A DNA stretch of 38,173 nucleotides from Puniceicoccales bacterium (GTDB taxonomy: Bacteria > Verrucomicrobiota > Verrucomicrobiia > Opitutales > UBA953), in NCBI GenBank assembly GCA_031280235.1, contig JAITHA010000080.1, positions 1 to 38,173 of the forward strand, given 5' to 3'. The stretch's first letter is position 1, and each line of letters starts with the position of its first letter. This document shows, in pieces, positions 18,639 through 27,022 of the stretch. The translations under genes were made by a program, and so were the position numbers. Under the pieces are notes generated by a model. The model searched no databases and was not told where the DNA came from. It saw nothing but the letters and a program-made list of their open reading frames with translations.

Positions 18639-20423
18639 ATGACAAAGCGAAAAAGAAACGCAAAGAAACGAGGGTCTCGTGGCAGGTTGGTGCGCCGGTT
18701 CCCTCTCATCAACACGCGCAATGTGCTCTGGGTCATCTTCGGCCTATCCGTCGCCACCACAGCAGCCTACACTTCCTTCCGCCTCTCCACGCTCAACGTG
18801 GACCGCTCGGCCATCGCTGTGCGCGACAACGCCGAGGAACGCCGCAAAATCGAACACCTCGAAACCCAAAGCCGGGACCGCTGGGAACGCTACGTCAGCG
18901 CACGGGACTTTCGGGGAAAAGTCGGCGAAAAAGAGATCAAGATCCTAGCCGAGGCTCTCCAACTGCGTGAGGAATACGTAAAGCTCAATTCCAAGCGAGG
19001 CGACCCTGCCCTGCTCATCGAGTCCATCCGCAAAGAATGGCAAAAGCACCAAGCCGAGGAGTGCCTCAAACAAAGTAGAAAAGCTCAAGCCATGGCCGAA
19101 GATGCCATGCTCCGCAAGGACTACGGGGCCGCCGCAAAGGCTTTCGAGGAAGCACTCGCCCTTGAGGACAAGATCGCCGACGAATACCGCCTCGCACAAG
19201 CGTCAAACACTGCGCGCCGGGCACTGCTCAACAGGCGCATGCGCTTCGCGCGTGGTTTCCCCATCGACCAGGAAGGCCGCAAACTCGAAAGGGAAGGCGA
19301 CACAGCGATGGCTGAAAAACAGTGGGATCTCGCCGCCGAAAAGTACATGGCGGCGCGGGCCAACGAAGAAATCCTGAACACCAACTACTCGAGACTTTTC
19401 GCCACGGAATTCTCGCGCAAAGCCAAGTTGCTGGCCAAACACGAAACCGCACGCTCAAGCGCCACCCACGAGGAAATACAGAAAATCATCTCCACAGCCA
19501 TGCGCCTCGCCGACACCGGGCAAGACGCCAAGGCCGAAGCCCTCTGGGACGACGCCATGGAACGCTACAGAGAGCTGCAGCACGCGTTCCCCAACAGCGT
19601 CCACGTCAACAAGGAAACCCTGCTGAAGCTCAGGGAACAGCGGGAAAAAAACCTCTCCGCCCCCTTCCTCTCCAAACTCAAGCGGGAGGTGGATGCCATC
19701 GATGCCTCGCTGCGCGCTGGCACCGGCGGGGATGTCTCGCAAGCCTCGCACCGGCTCCTTCTGGAGTCCACGCGCATCCAGAAGAAATACCCCAACATCC
19801 TAACGGTGGATCAAGAGACGCACACCAAGCTCCAATGCCTCAGCGTCCGCGGGCACGCCGTCCCTGCCGTCCGGCGCATTCTCACGCAGGCACTCCGCCC
19901 GCTGCCAGGGGCACCCGCCCTGCAGCTCATGAAGATCGAGGTCTCCCAAGAGCTCTACAGCGCCGTCACTGGAGAGAACGAGTCAAGCGCCGCCCGCAGA
20001 AAAGACTTCCCGGTGGATTCCGTCGACTACATGGACACGCTCCGCTTTTGCAAAAATCTGGGCTGGCTTACGGCAAGCCTCATCCGCCTTCCCACTCGTA
20101 AAGAATTCCTCGATGCCGTTGGCAACACTACCACGTTCCAGCCATCCCAGGCGTGGTCTTACGAAAACAGCGGCGACGGTGTGCACGCCGTCGGCACAAG
20201 CCAAGCCAACGCCCACGGATTCCACGACCTGTTGGGCAATCTCAGCGAATGGGTCGAGGAAGACAATCTGGTCGATCCCTCCCTGAACACCGCCTTGGAA
20301 ATCGGGGGGAGTTATCAAACGAGCTGGCGTGACCTCAGCACCATCCCAAGCGCGCCCGTACTCAAACGCGACAGGAGCCGCCTGCGCGGTTTCCGCATCT
20401 TGCAGGACAACAGCAAGCAATAA
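18639..20423 (+). CDS. Membrane-anchored protein with helical/TPR-like middle and C-terminal FGE-sulfatase (SUMF1) fold
   Basis: A 594-residue protein. After a very basic cytoplasmic start ([14 protein letters not shown]) comes one membrane segment (about 29-47, [19 protein letters not shown]). Then comes a long charged helical region (about 60-400) with TPR-like elements such as [19 protein letters not shown] and [18 protein letters not shown]. The last 170 residues have the FGE-sulfatase layout: [38 protein letters not shown] and GFRI. True formylglycine-generating enzymes have two cysteines after the GGSY element; here they are missing, so a catalytic role is unlikely and a structural or ligand-binding role more probable. 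It lies 13 bp before ruvC and is probably co-transcribed with it. Its biological role is unknown to me. Confidence 0.8.
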   Translation: MTKRKRNAKKRGSRGRLVRRFPLINTRNVLWVIFGLSVATTAAYTSFRLSTLNVDRSAIAVRDNAEERRKIEHLETQSRDRWERYVSARDFRGKVGEKEIKILAEALQLREEYVKLNSKRGDPALLIESIRKEWQKHQAEECLKQSRKAQAMAEDAMLRKDYGAAAKAFEEALALEDKIADEYRLAQASNTARRALLNRRMRFARGFPIDQEGRKLEREGDTAMAEKQWDLAAEKYMAARANEEILNTNYSRLFATEFSRKAKLLAKHETARSSATHEEIQKIISTAMRLADTGQDAKAEALWDDAMERYRELQHAFPNSVHVNKETLLKLREQREKNLSAPFLSKLKREVDAIDASLRAGTGGDVSQASHRLLLESTRIQKKYPNILTVDQETHTKLQCLSVRGHAVPAVRRILTQALRPLPGAPALQLMKIEVSQELYSAVTGENESSAARRKDFPVDSVDYMDTLRFCKNLGWLTASLIRLPTRKEFLDAVGNTTTFQPSQAWSYENSGDGVHAVGTSQANAHGFHDLLGNLSEWVEEDNLVDPSLNTALEIGGSYQTSWRDLSTIPSAPVLKRDRSRLRGFRILQDNSKQ

Positions 20424-20436
20424 CCTTGCCCCCTCC

Positions 20437-21009
20437 ATGGCACGAAAAAGCTCCCGCACGCTCTGGGCGGAGAAAATCATCGAGGGGAAAAACACGTCCA
20501 CTGCCGCCCACCCGCCCGGCCCACGCCAGCGCTTCGCCGGGCACATCCTCGGCATCGACCCCAGCCTGCGCGGCACAGGACTGGCCGTCGTGGCACTAGG
20601 CCAGCCCTCCACCCTTTGCGCCAGCCGCACGCTCCGCCTCGGCCCTGCCCTGCCCATGGCGGCCTGCCTCGGCGAGATTTACAAGGCCGTCGCCGATTTA
20701 ATCGAGGAATGGCCCATCAGCCACGTCGCGCTGGAACAAACGATCTATGTGCAAAATTTCCAGACGGCCCAAATACTCGGCGCAGCGCGCGGCGCAGCCA
20801 TCGCGGCAGCAGCCGTCCTTGGCAAACCCATCTTCGAGTACCCCCCGCTGCGAGTGAAGCAGGCCGTCGTGGGCTACGGGCGCGCGAGCAAGGAACAGAT
20901 CGCAGGCATGGTTCGCCAGATGCTCCACCTCCCGGAGCGCCTGCCCTTTGACGAATCAGACGCCGCTGCCGTCGCCCTCTGCCACGCCCACACCTGGCGG
21001 AGAACATAA
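20437..21009 (+). CDS. ruvC: Crossover junction endodeoxyribonuclease RuvC
   Basis: RuvC resolves Holliday junctions during recombination and repair, working with RuvAB. The 190-residue product has the RNase H-like catalytic set: Asp41 in [12 protein letters not shown], Glu100 in [12 protein letters not shown], and Asp172 and Asp175 in [16 protein letters not shown]. The DNA-contacting segment [19 protein letters not shown] is also present. The ATG at 20437 ([10 protein letters not shown]) is chosen. The track's earlier start overlaps the FGE-like gene by 95 bp and translates as a shadow. Even so, a basic extension of about 35 residues precedes the first catalytic Asp, longer than in E. coli. 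No ruvA or ruvB is in the window. Confidence 0.93.
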   Translation: MARKSSRTLWAEKIIEGKNTSTAAHPPGPRQRFAGHILGIDPSLRGTGLAVVALGQPSTLCASRTLRLGPALPMAACLGEIYKAVADLIEEWPISHVALEQTIYVQNFQTAQILGAARGAAIAAAAVLGKPIFEYPPLRVKQAVVGYGRASKEQIAGMVRQMLHLPERLPFDESDAAAVALCHAHTWRRT

Positions 21010-21086
21010 ACCGTATGTGCCAGCGCGCCCTGCCTTGGGAAATCTTGCACTTGCAGTGACGCCCACAAGCTTGTGCCATTCTTGAC

Positions 21087-23372
21087 ATGTTTTTCTTGGA
21101 TAGGAAACGTCGCCGCCGTGAGGACATGGCCATGCTACGCCGTGTTGTGGATGGTTCCACAGAAAGGCCTTGGTACAAATTCCCCAAAGCCGCCCGAGGG
21201 TTCATCATACTCGTCGTAATGGCCCTCGTGCTCACGGTTGTCTGCTTCTGGGGGCGTCCGTCCCACCTGCCTGTGTTGCTCTTGGGAACGCAATCCAAGG
21301 TGCGCTACGAGGCCGCGTCTTCCTTCCAGTACGTGAGCACTGAGAGGCAACGGATGCTGCAACACAATGCACGCCTCGCGACGACCCCCGTCATCATCGT
21401 GGACACCGCCGCACACAAGGCGACGATGGAGCGCTACCAAGCTTTCATCAACAATACGACAAAAGCCTACGATGAGCTGAAACGCCAAGGGCAGGACAAC
21501 CTCACAGCAGAATGCTCCACCCGCATCTCAGAAGCGAAACTGGTCGGCCTGCCGCCATTCCTTGCCAAAGACCTTTCTTTCCTCATCCAACATTCCTCGG
21601 GCAAGGAATCTTTCTCCCGCATGATGCAAAGCGCCCTCTCCGTGCTCGAAATGCTGCTGAGCAATGGCATTCACGAGAAACAGGAAGACTTTGGCCTCAA
21701 ATCCGAAAAAAGCTCCGAGTTAACCGATGCCGAACGCACCCTACGCAACAGCATGGACTCCATCGCCGCACGAGAGTCCGAGGCCGACCAAGAGTTGACG
21801 GAGGTGCGCGAATCCCTCCTCTCCATCTTTCGACCAGCCCTACAACCCAACGTGAGACTGGACTCCGACGCCACCGACAAAAAAGAAAAAGCGGCCATGG
21901 CAAAAATCCAACCCGTCATCGTCTCCGTCGAACGTGGCGACCCACTCATTTTTCCGGGCGAGGAAGTGACTGCCGCCGTGCTTGAGCGTTGGAATGCCTA
22001 CCGCCAGCAGATGGTCGCCCACGAGCAAAGTTTTTCAGGGCTCCTCCGCGCCTTCCGTGACAACGTCGGCGCCTCGCTAGGCATCCTCCTCTTGCTCGGC
22101 ATCTACACGAAACTGGTGCCGCGCGTCTCCTCAAAACGCCGCAGCATCTCGCTCGCCGCCACAATGGCGCTCGCCAACCTTGCTCTCATCCGCCTGTTGC
22201 TTGATATTGACAACCTGCCCGGTCTCACATCCGAGCAAGGCAACACCGCATTCTTTCTCTGGATGGCCCCACCAGCTCTCGCCGCCATCATTGTGACGGT
22301 GCTCGCCGGGGCGCACATCGCCATGCTCGTAGCCTTTCTTGTCTCGATGTTCGGCGCACAGATGCTCGGGCAAAGCATGGAGGTACTCCTCATCACAGCA
22401 TTCGCTTCCCTCGTGGGCGTTTACTTTAGCCGTGACGTGCGCAACCGCGGCGCAGTCGTGCGCGCGAGCTTCCTCTCCGGCCTTGCTGTTGCCATGCCCG
22501 TTTCCTACATCTGCATCTCCCACGGAGTGCCTTGGAAAAGCGTGCTCCTTCAGACACTGGGATGCCTCGCGAGCGGCCTCATCTCGGGCGTTTTCGCCAT
22601 CGGCCTGCTCCACGCACTCGAGCGTATTTTCAAGATCACCACCAACATTACCCTACTTGAGCTGACAGACTACAACCACCCCTTGCTGCGCAAGCTGCAA
22701 CTCATCGCGCCGGGGACTTTCCACCACAGCGCGATGGTGGCCAACCTTGCCGAATGGGTCGCCGCAAAAACAGATGCCAACGCCCTGCTCTGCCGCTGCG
22801 CCGCCCTGTACCACGACATTGGCAAACTCGTGAAACCGGAATACTTCGTTGAAAATCAAGGTACCAACAACAACCCCCACGTGGACCTATCGCCAACCGT
22901 CAGCGCACTCATCATCAAAAGCCACGTCCGAGAAGGCATCGGCATCGCCAAGGAATACAAGCTGCCGCGCGAGATCATCGACATCATTGAACAACACCAC
23001 GGCACAGGCTTGATCCAATTTTTCCACCACAAGGCCAAGCAACTCGCCGCTGCGAGCACCAACGCCTCACCGGGGGGCGCTGTGGATGAAGGCAGTTTCC
23101 GCTACGACGGCCCGCGCCCTCGCACCAAGGAGTCCGCCATCGTCCTCTTCGCCGACAGCGTCGAGGCCGCCTCGCGCTCCCTCCGTAAGGTGACCCCGCA
23201 ATCCGTTCGCGAACTCGTAGATACCATCGTCTCCGACCGCATACGGGACGGGCAGCTCAACCTCTGCCCATTGACTTTCCGCGAGGTGAACGGCATTCGC
23301 GAGGGTCTCGCCGAAGTGCTCCTCTCGATGCTCCACCACCGCATTGAGTACCCCAAAGGCGAGAGCCAGTAA
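21087..23372 (+). CDS. pgpH: Seven-transmembrane HD-domain phosphodiesterase, PgpH-like (likely c-di-AMP hydrolase)
   Basis: A 761-residue inner-membrane protein of the 7TMR-HD architecture. One N-terminal membrane segment (about 33-53, GFIILVVMALVLTVVCFW) is followed by a large extracytoplasmic domain (about 55-325). A bundle of about seven membrane helices (about 330-525) precedes a cytoplasmic HD domain. The metal-binding residues are clear: HHSAMVANLAEW (about 544), YHDIGKLVKPEYF (about 575), the histidines in IKSHVREG and EQHHGTGL, and FADSVEAASR. In Listeria, PgpH degrades c-di-AMP; by homology this protein probably controls that second messenger, though no cyclase is in the window. It is followed after 10 bp by ybeY, a neighbour order common in many bacteria. 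Confidence 0.9.
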   Translation: MFFLDRKRRRREDMAMLRRVVDGSTERPWYKFPKAARGFIILVVMALVLTVVCFWGRPSHLPVLLLGTQSKVRYEAASSFQYVSTERQRMLQHNARLATTPVIIVDTAAHKATMERYQAFINNTTKAYDELKRQGQDNLTAECSTRISEAKLVGLPPFLAKDLSFLIQHSSGKESFSRMMQSALSVLEMLLSNGIHEKQEDFGLKSEKSSELTDAERTLRNSMDSIAARESEADQELTEVRESLLSIFRPALQPNVRLDSDATDKKEKAAMAKIQPVIVSVERGDPLIFPGEEVTAAVLERWNAYRQQMVAHEQSFSGLLRAFRDNVGASLGILLLLGIYTKLVPRVSSKRRSISLAATMALANLALIRLLLDIDNLPGLTSEQGNTAFFLWMAPPALAAIIVTVLAGAHIAMLVAFLVSMFGAQMLGQSMEVLLITAFASLVGVYFSRDVRNRGAVVRASFLSGLAVAMPVSYICISHGVPWKSVLLQTLGCLASGLISGVFAIGLLHALERIFKITTNITLLELTDYNHPLLRKLQLIAPGTFHHSAMVANLAEWVAAKTDANALLCRCAALYHDIGKLVKPEYFVENQGTNNNPHVDLSPTVSALIIKSHVREGIGIAKEYKLPREIIDIIEQHHGTGLIQFFHHKAKQLAAASTNASPGGAVDEGSFRYDGPRPRTKESAIVLFADSVEAASRSLRKVTPQSVRELVDTIVSDRIRDGQLNLCPLTFREVNGIREGLAEVLLSMLHHRIEYPKGESQ

Positions 23373-23382
23373 CAACCCAGCC

Positions 23383-23862
23383 ATGCGCACCATCCAAGTG
23401 CTCAATGCCTCGCGGGCCTTCGTAGTAAACACGACCTCGCTCTCCCGGCTCTTCAAACTGCTCGACAAGTGGCCGCAGGAAAAAATCCCCCAAGGCGAAC
23501 TCTCCATTGCCCTCCTCGACGACGCCGAAATCTGCCGCCTACACGCCAACTTCCTCAACGACCCGTCGCCAACTGACGTGATAACCTTCCCCGCCGACCC
23601 CAACGATAATTCACCCGGATGGACTCTCGCCGGAGAAATCTGCGTCAGCCTCCCGCAGGCACAGCGCGAAGCACCCAAGCACGGGAAAACCACCGGCAGC
23701 GAACTTCTCCTCTACCTTATCCACGGCTGGCTTCACCTAGCAGGCCACGACGACCTTGAAGAGACAGCGCGCGTCAGGATGCGCGCCGCCGAAAAGGCAG
23801 CCCTGAATTTCCTCGCCCAACACAACATGCAGACCATCACCCTCAAAGCCCACCGAGCATAA
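23383..23862 (+). CDS. ybeY: Endoribonuclease YbeY (rRNA maturation factor)
   Basis: YbeY is a metal-dependent RNase needed for 16S rRNA 3'-end maturation and ribosome quality control. The ATG at 23383 (MRTIQVLNAS) is used; the earlier track start overlaps pgpH. The 159-residue product has the substrate segment DPSPTDVITFPADP, GEICVSL and the metal site IHGWLHLAGHDDLEE. In E. coli the zinc ligands are His114, His118 and His124. Here positions 114 and 118 are His, 124 is Asp, and an extra His sits at 122. The site is probably still functional with a His-His-Asp or shifted ligand set. Placement 10 bp after the PgpH-like gene suggests co-translation. Confidence 0.92.
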   Translation: MRTIQVLNASRAFVVNTTSLSRLFKLLDKWPQEKIPQGELSIALLDDAEICRLHANFLNDPSPTDVITFPADPNDNSPGWTLAGEICVSLPQAQREAPKHGKTTGSELLLYLIHGWLHLAGHDDLEETARVRMRAAEKAALNFLAQHNMQTITLKAHRA

Positions 23863-23939
23863 ACTACCCCGCGCACACACACCACTTTGGACTTGAAGCC
23901 CAAGCCCAAGCTCACACTTCAGTCCCCATTTCTGCCGAC

Positions 23940-24695
23940 ATGTCCGAACAACAGCCCGACACCAACGCTGCCCCCGCAACACAGACGCCAATAATCTCCA
24001 TCCGCAACGCCGGGATCTGCTATCGCCCATTGCGCAATCTCTTCAACCGCAAGATGAAGGAGGTCTGGGCTCTGAGAAACCTCAACCTTGATCTCTACGA
24101 GGGCGAAAAACTGGGCATCCTCGGGCGCAACGGCTGCGGCAAGAGCACACTCACACGCCTCATCGCCCAAATCTACGCCCCCGACGAGGGTACCATCACC
24201 TACCACAAAAAGGACATCCACGTGGAGCTCCTCTCCCTCGGCATCGGCTTCGAATCCAACCTCTCTGGACGTGAAAACGCCATTCTCAGCGGAATGCTCA
24301 TGGGAAAATCACGCAAGTACATGATATCGCGCTTGGAAAAAATCCGCGAATTCTCCGGCCTCGGCGATTTCTTCGACCTCCCCGTTTACTCCTACTCCTC
24401 CGGGATGGCCATGCGCCTGGGCTTCTCCGTCGCCATCGAGACAGCACCCGACATCCTCATCGTCGACGAAGTGCTCGGCGTTGGAGATCAAGTCTTCATG
24501 GAAAAATCCTCCAAGGCACTTAAGGGAAAATTCCAAGGCAATCGCACCGTCATCCTTATCAGCCACTCGCCACATAAAATCAAAGAGCTCTGCACACGCG
24601 CCATCTGGCTCGAACGCGGCGCCATCCTCGCCGAAGGCGATCCCGGAAAAGTCAGTGACCACTACCTCCAAAACGTCCACCTCTACGCCCACTGA
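23940..24695 (+). CDS. ABC transporter ATPase, polysaccharide/teichoate export type (Wzt/TagH/KpsT-like)
   Basis: A 251-residue cytoplasmic ATPase that would power export of a lipid-linked glycan. Walker A is LGRNGCGKSTLTR (about 60-70), the Q-loop region is SLGIGFESNLSGRENA, the signature is YSSGMAMRLGFSVA (about 150) and Walker B is DILIVDEVLGVGD (about 170), followed by the switch His in ILISHS. VDEVLGVGD and NLSGRENA are typical of the O-antigen/teichoic-acid exporter subfamily. There is no fused carbohydrate-binding C-terminal domain as in some Wzt proteins. The permease partner is not adjacent, which is unusual. It heads an envelope cluster with a barrel protein, an MCE protein and a glycosyltransferase. 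Confidence 0.88.
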   Translation: MSEQQPDTNAAPATQTPIISIRNAGICYRPLRNLFNRKMKEVWALRNLNLDLYEGEKLGILGRNGCGKSTLTRLIAQIYAPDEGTITYHKKDIHVELLSLGIGFESNLSGRENAILSGMLMGKSRKYMISRLEKIREFSGLGDFFDLPVYSYSSGMAMRLGFSVAIETAPDILIVDEVLGVGDQVFMEKSSKALKGKFQGNRTVILISHSPHKIKELCTRAIWLERGAILAEGDPGKVSDHYLQNVHLYAH

Positions 24696-24775
24696 AACCC
24701 GGCTCCGCCGACGTTTTGAGAGTTGGCGTCAGGAGGCAAATACTTTTTTTTTCTAAGCCCCATCAGCAATCTACG

Positions 24776-25966
24776 ATGAAACTTCATGCCTTCCGCCTCT
24801 TTTTATCCAGTGCCACAGTAGCACTCTTCACATCCACCCCTTCCCTTGAAGCACGCCCACACTACGGCTTGGGCGAATTTATTTTCCTCACAGCAGGCCT
24901 GAACCTGCCCGACTGGAGTATGAATAACTCCTCTGTTCTGTCCTACGGCTCCATGGTTAACATGCCAGCCCTAAGCTCTATCGGCGAAATTGGTGCTTTG
25001 CTCGGCCAGCTCGACCAACCCTACCACGCAAACACAACTACTTTCGCACGCGAGGTAGACGCCTTCTTCAGCGAGCACACCGGATCGCGCGACGGCCACC
25101 ACCCAGTCAACCGCGACGCTTGGGAAACCTTTGCCTCTGGCCAATGGCAATCCAGCAGCCCGGACAGCGGAAACAGCCGCCCTATCTTTGACTCCCGTTC
25201 ATGGGGTGGCCTCATTGGCATCAAACGCTGGGTGGACGATGAACGCTTCATCGGCCTCACCGCCTCCTACGCCTCCACACAAACCACCATCCATAACGAC
25301 GGAGGGCAAACGGATGGTGAAAACTTTCGCCTGCGCCTCTACACCGCACTCGTCCCCGAAGGACAACCCTGGTGGCTCGTTTTCGGCGTTTCCGGGGGCT
25401 ACGTCAGCTATGACACCCTGCGAAACATGCCCCTCGGCAACAGCACTTTCCCCGACGAAGTAACGGCCAAAACCAACGGCTACGAAATCGGTCTCTTCGC
25501 CGCCTTTTTTACGCGCCTGCACATCTCTGAAAGTCTTGCCTTCACCCCCTTCGCACGCATCGACTACGACAACGTGAGCATCAACAAACTCACCGAGGAA
25601 GGCTCGGACTACAACTATGCCCTGAACCGCTTCAACGCCTACTCCTGCCAGACACGCATCGGCGCCGGCTTGGAGTACGCCTCAGAGTTCAGCTTCGGCT
25701 TCATCAAAGCCAACTGCACCGTCGCTTGGGCCAGTGAACTGGCCAACGATAACATCAAGCTCACAGCACGCTTCGCTTCCCTTTCCGGCTACACACGCCA
25801 CCACGTCTATGCTAACCAACTCTTTCACGATGCTGTGGAGTTCACCCCCTCTTTCTCCCTCGTTCTCAAAGACAGCCTAGTCCTGCAGCTCTCCTACCAG
25901 TTGCAACTCACCTTCGACGCACAGCTCTCACAAACTGGCACAGCCAGCATCGGCTGGCGCTTTTGA
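24776..25966 (+). CDS. Outer-membrane beta-barrel protein (autotransporter-barrel-like)
   Basis: A 396-residue exported protein. The ATG at 24776 gives a signal peptide (LFLSSATVALFTSTPSLEA); the track start 20 codons earlier is a TTG without a leader. After an N-terminal region of about 125 residues, the chain alternates polar and hydrophobic residues in long strands, for example RFIGLTASYASTQTTIHND, WWLVFGVSGGYVSYDTLR, GYEIGLFAAFFTRLHI and TRIGAGLEYASEFSFGF. It ends in GTASIGWRF, the C-terminal aromatic that the BAM complex recognises. The pattern fits an autotransporter translocator barrel with a short passenger, or a free-standing barrel. No enzyme motif is seen. AGGAGG lies 40 nt upstream of the ATG, too far to be its ribosome site. 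Confidence 0.8.
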   Translation: MKLHAFRLFLSSATVALFTSTPSLEARPHYGLGEFIFLTAGLNLPDWSMNNSSVLSYGSMVNMPALSSIGEIGALLGQLDQPYHANTTTFAREVDAFFSEHTGSRDGHHPVNRDAWETFASGQWQSSSPDSGNSRPIFDSRSWGGLIGIKRWVDDERFIGLTASYASTQTTIHNDGGQTDGENFRLRLYTALVPEGQPWWLVFGVSGGYVSYDTLRNMPLGNSTFPDEVTAKTNGYEIGLFAAFFTRLHISESLAFTPFARIDYDNVSINKLTEEGSDYNYALNRFNAYSCQTRIGAGLEYASEFSFGFIKANCTVAWASELANDNIKLTARFASLSGYTRHHVYANQLFHDAVEFTPSFSLVLKDSLVLQLSYQLQLTFDAQLSQTGTASIGWRF

Positions 25967-25990
25967 GCGCCTCATAACTCGCTTTCTCTA

Positions 25991-27007
25991 ATGTCCCACG
26001 CGGAGGCAACGACGCCCAGCGAACACGCTGGCAAGCTTTCTCCCAAAGCAATCTCGCGCTTGGGACAAAGCGTGTTCCTCGGCTTGGCAGTTTTGTTAAC
26101 TGCCGCTGTGGTTGCCTCTCTCATAACAACACAACAACGCCCAAACGAACAAATCGTTCTCTTTTTCGAAGATAGCGTGAACGGCCTCCTAAACGGTGCC
26201 CCCGTCAAGCTCAACGGAGTGCCCATCGGCCACGTAGAAAGTGCCTCTCTCCGGCTGCCACACAACGGGAACGGCAAAGTCTATGCCCAAATTCACGTCA
26301 CGCTAAAAGGGAAAACACTCCACAGCAAAGGCATCCCACCACACTTCGCTGAACCTCAAACGCTCAAAAAGGAAATCGAGCACGGCCTGCGCGGAAAACT
26401 CGCCGTCCTCAGCCCAATAGCCGGAACGTTTTACGTCGAGCTAGGCTACAGGCCCGATATACCCGCTTCCTTCGTGTCCCTCCCCTCTGAAAAACTGCCT
26501 GAAATCCCAATCATCCCCCGCCCAATCTCCAACGAAAAACTCACCACATACGCCGATAACCTGCTCACATTCAGCCAGTTCAACTTCAAAGCCCTTGAAC
26601 GCGAATGGAATACCGTACTCGACAACGCCCTCACCCAGACAGACCCCGCACGTGCACGCGCCATCAATAACACCGCCTTGGGAAAACTGCAAAAAATGCA
26701 TACCCTCCTCGCCAATACAGACCTGCTCAACGAATGCCGCAAACTCAACCAAGACATGGCGCAACTGGGCAAAATAACAAAACTTGACGGCACTTCTCTC
26801 GAAAAAAGTCTCACAGAAAAAATAAAAAAACTCACCCAACTGCACCTCTCCCTAAATAGAATTCAGACCCGCATCTCCGAGATCGTGCTCATCCCCACAG
26901 ACCCCAAACTGCGCATTCTCCTCCATGAACTGAACGAGACCATCGAATGGATAGAAAATTTTCGCGCTAAAATACCAAACCCAGAAAACCCACACCTCCC
27001 ACGCTAA
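25991..27007 (+). CDS. MCE/MlaD-like lipid transport substrate-binding protein
   Basis: A 338-residue inner-membrane-anchored periplasmic protein. One membrane segment (about 27-46, SVFLGLAVLLTAAVVASLIT) is followed by an MCE domain (about 55-155) with IVLFFEDSVNGLLNGAPVKLNGVPIGHV and LRGKLAVLSPIAGTFYVEL. The remaining 180 residues are predominantly helical and charged, matching the needle or helical tail of MCE proteins. MCE proteins pass phospholipids between the inner and outer membranes. The usual MlaE permease and MlaF ATPase genes are not adjacent. The ATPase two genes upstream is of the glycan-export type, so it is not an obvious partner. It starts 24 bp after the barrel gene and ends 15 bp before the glycosyltransferase gene. 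Confidence 0.85.
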   Translation: MSHAEATTPSEHAGKLSPKAISRLGQSVFLGLAVLLTAAVVASLITTQQRPNEQIVLFFEDSVNGLLNGAPVKLNGVPIGHVESASLRLPHNGNGKVYAQIHVTLKGKTLHSKGIPPHFAEPQTLKKEIEHGLRGKLAVLSPIAGTFYVELGYRPDIPASFVSLPSEKLPEIPIIPRPISNEKLTTYADNLLTFSQFNFKALEREWNTVLDNALTQTDPARARAINNTALGKLQKMHTLLANTDLLNECRKLNQDMAQLGKITKLDGTSLEKSLTEKIKKLTQLHLSLNRIQTRISEIVLIPTDPKLRILLHELNETIEWIENFRAKIPNPENPHLPR

Positions 27008-27022
27008 AAAACAAACATTCCA

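Noticed and set aside
24711-24755. Terminator between the ABC ATPase and barrel genes
   Set aside because: A 7-bp stem exists (CGCCGAC/GTTGGCG) but the T-run lies about 15 nt further on, too far for a standard intrinsic terminator.
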